DNA from: Dryas octopetala
Lineage: Eukaryota > Streptophyta > Magnoliopsida > Rosales > Rosaceae
Length of the DNA: 64,000 nucleotides
Assembly (NCBI GenBank): GCA_963921425.1
Contig: OY992836.1
Span: 18,369,614 to 18,433,613 of the forward strand
Direction: 5' to 3'
Below the pieces are notes generated by a model, which did no database searches, had not been told where the DNA came from, and saw only the letters and a program-made list of their open reading frames with translations. Positions 62,687 through 64,000 of this stretch are shown here, piece by piece. The position numbers were made by a program, and so were the translations under genes. Position 1 is the first letter of the stretch. Each line of letters begins with the position of its first letter.

Positions 62687-63060
62687 TCACTAAAAAACTC
62701 AAGTAATTAAGAGACTAGGCGCGCGACCTAGACAATATGATTATATGAGACTAGGCCAGCAAGTCATTAATAAATATGCAATTAAAAATTTAACAATTTT
62801 AGAAGTACAAGAATTATAATTTTCATGTGAAAATATACAATTTTAAATGAAAATAATATGTATTCGTCTAGGACTCTAGGGATTGTTCCGGCTCACTAAA
62901 AACTCTCTCCCCCACCGGCACCTATACACCAACTCAATTAAGAGACTAGGCCACCAAGTCATTGGTTACAATAAATATGCGATTAAAAATTTAACAATTT
63001 TAGAAGTATAAAAATTATAATTTCCATGTGAAAATATACAATTCTAAATGAAAATAATAG
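62687..63060 (+). repeat. Diverged direct repeat near the CER2-like gene
   Basis: Units at about 62747-62859 and 62942-63060 share gagactaggcca, aagtcatt, aataaatatgc, attaaaaatttaacaatttt, agaagta and catgtgaaaatatacaatt in the same order. Shorter matches (ctcactaaaaa) extend the first unit left to 62687. The period is about 195 bases. It lies in the probable intron or 5' region of the CER2-like gene. Confidence 0.85.
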
Positions 63061-64000
63061 CAATTTATATATTTAACAAATACAAAGAATTGAAATAATG
63101 AGAAAATTCATAGATGAAAATTAAAATCATATGAAGTGATTTTTTTTAATTAACAATGGTTGTTTATGAGATTTGATCATAGTAACTCATTCACAAAGGA
63201 AAGACTATATGCCAATAGACGAAATGATCATTGGCGAAGTGAAAGAATTTTTTGAAAAAAAAAAAAAAAAAAAAAAAAACATCAGCAATTGAAGTACCTG
63301 AGCTATAATAAGAAGAACAAAACTTGAGTCGCACCAACTTTAACATCAATATAATAAGGCTTTGGCTTTTAGTTTCTAGAATTGAGATTTTATTTGAAAT
63401 GGTTTAATTAAAAAGAGAAAGTATATATATGTATTTGTCATATTAATTACCTTACCTTACTAGTACTAACTCTCATGGGTGAATAAAACCTGCTTGGATA
63501 TCGATCAATGCATGTGGTCACTGAAAACTGATACATATATATATATATATAGTTTTCAATCACAATTGATATTCGAACTAGACATGGACCCATGCAATTG
63601 AATATGGCCATAATGGCCTGCCGGCCTGCAAACCATTACACCAATGGGTGCCAACAAGAACTAAAGCTTCCTCTTACACTTGCACATACGTTTGGCATTA
63701 ACTTTCCTCATCAGGTAGATACAGAGATGCAATTATAGTTTTTAGATATTTTGTTATTTTGTTAGATCGTACATATTTAGATTTAGACTAGATCGAATGA
63801 ACTTAATTAGTATATATATACATATAGTTTAGATAGACAGTGTGACAATATAAAATACTGGCTTAATTGTGTTTTTATCATTCATAGTTTTAGTTGATTT
63901 TCACTTTACTACCAATATATTTATTTGTCTCACTTTAACACCTATAACTATTTCTGGTGTCTCACTCTACATTTGTCCGTTCATTCCGTCAGCTAATTCA
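63061..64000. other. Spacer or intron; possible element end at the edge
   Basis: AT-rich, including a run of 27 A near 63255 and an AT repeat at 63535. No exon of the CER2-like gene is seen. From about 63863 the words aattgtgtttttatcattcatagtttt and tctcactttaacacctataac resemble one arm of a Mutator-like hairpin, cut by the window edge. Confidence 0.4.

Overview
This is a nuclear window from a flowering plant, almost certainly a dicot. The supporting signs are AT-rich intergenic DNA, genes split by short GT-AG introns, plant-only gene families (NETWORKED 2, DRMY1-type MYB, PPR, CER2-like BAHD, plastid argininosuccinate lyase) and many small non-autonomous transposons. The protein sequences look rosid-like, perhaps Rosaceae, but I cannot prove that from the sequence. 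I see no bacterial, viral, CRISPR or organellar segment. One run of 200 N (57010-57209) is an assembly gap.

Layout. 1-2099 (+): the last four exons of a kinesin-4 gene (KIN-4C type) whose motor lies off the left edge. 4749-9237 (+): a tandem relative of that gene with its own start codon, coiled coil and Cys-rich tail but no motor domain. 10342-14459 (-): chloroplast argininosuccinate lyase, six exons, one GC-AG intron. 14460-22200: gene-free and transposon-rich, with a tandem duplication, a hAT-like element carrying a gene-derived exon, and several hairpin elements. 23573-25902 (+): a small acidic plant protein of unknown function. 27433-30975 (+): NETWORKED 2 (actin-binding NAB domain plus coiled coil). 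31933-34155 (+): an intronless mitochondrial-type PPR protein. 37363-44890 (-): a DRMY1/DP1-type single-MYB protein with a tRNA-Glu(UUC) gene inside one intron. 47108-53367 (-): NADPH-cytochrome P450 reductase, 18 exons. 53640-61600: transposons, including at least four hairpin or TIR elements and the gap. 61649-62536 (-): the last exon of a CER2/CER26-like BAHD gene.

The genes are unrelated housekeeping and cell-biology genes; no operon or pathway cluster is apparent. P450 reductase (electron supply to ER P450s) and the CER2-like protein (wax chain elongation at the ER) are neighbours, but nothing suggests a functional link. I did not find a wholly new system. The observations most worth following are the motorless kinesin-4 paralog, the series of Mutator-like hairpin elements with recognisable 9-bp target duplications, the apparent hAT excision footprint in one copy of a duplicated segment, the gene fragment inside that hAT element, and the degenerate HXXXD motif of the CER2-like gene. 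Exon coordinates were set by hand from reading frame and splice signals, without transcript data.
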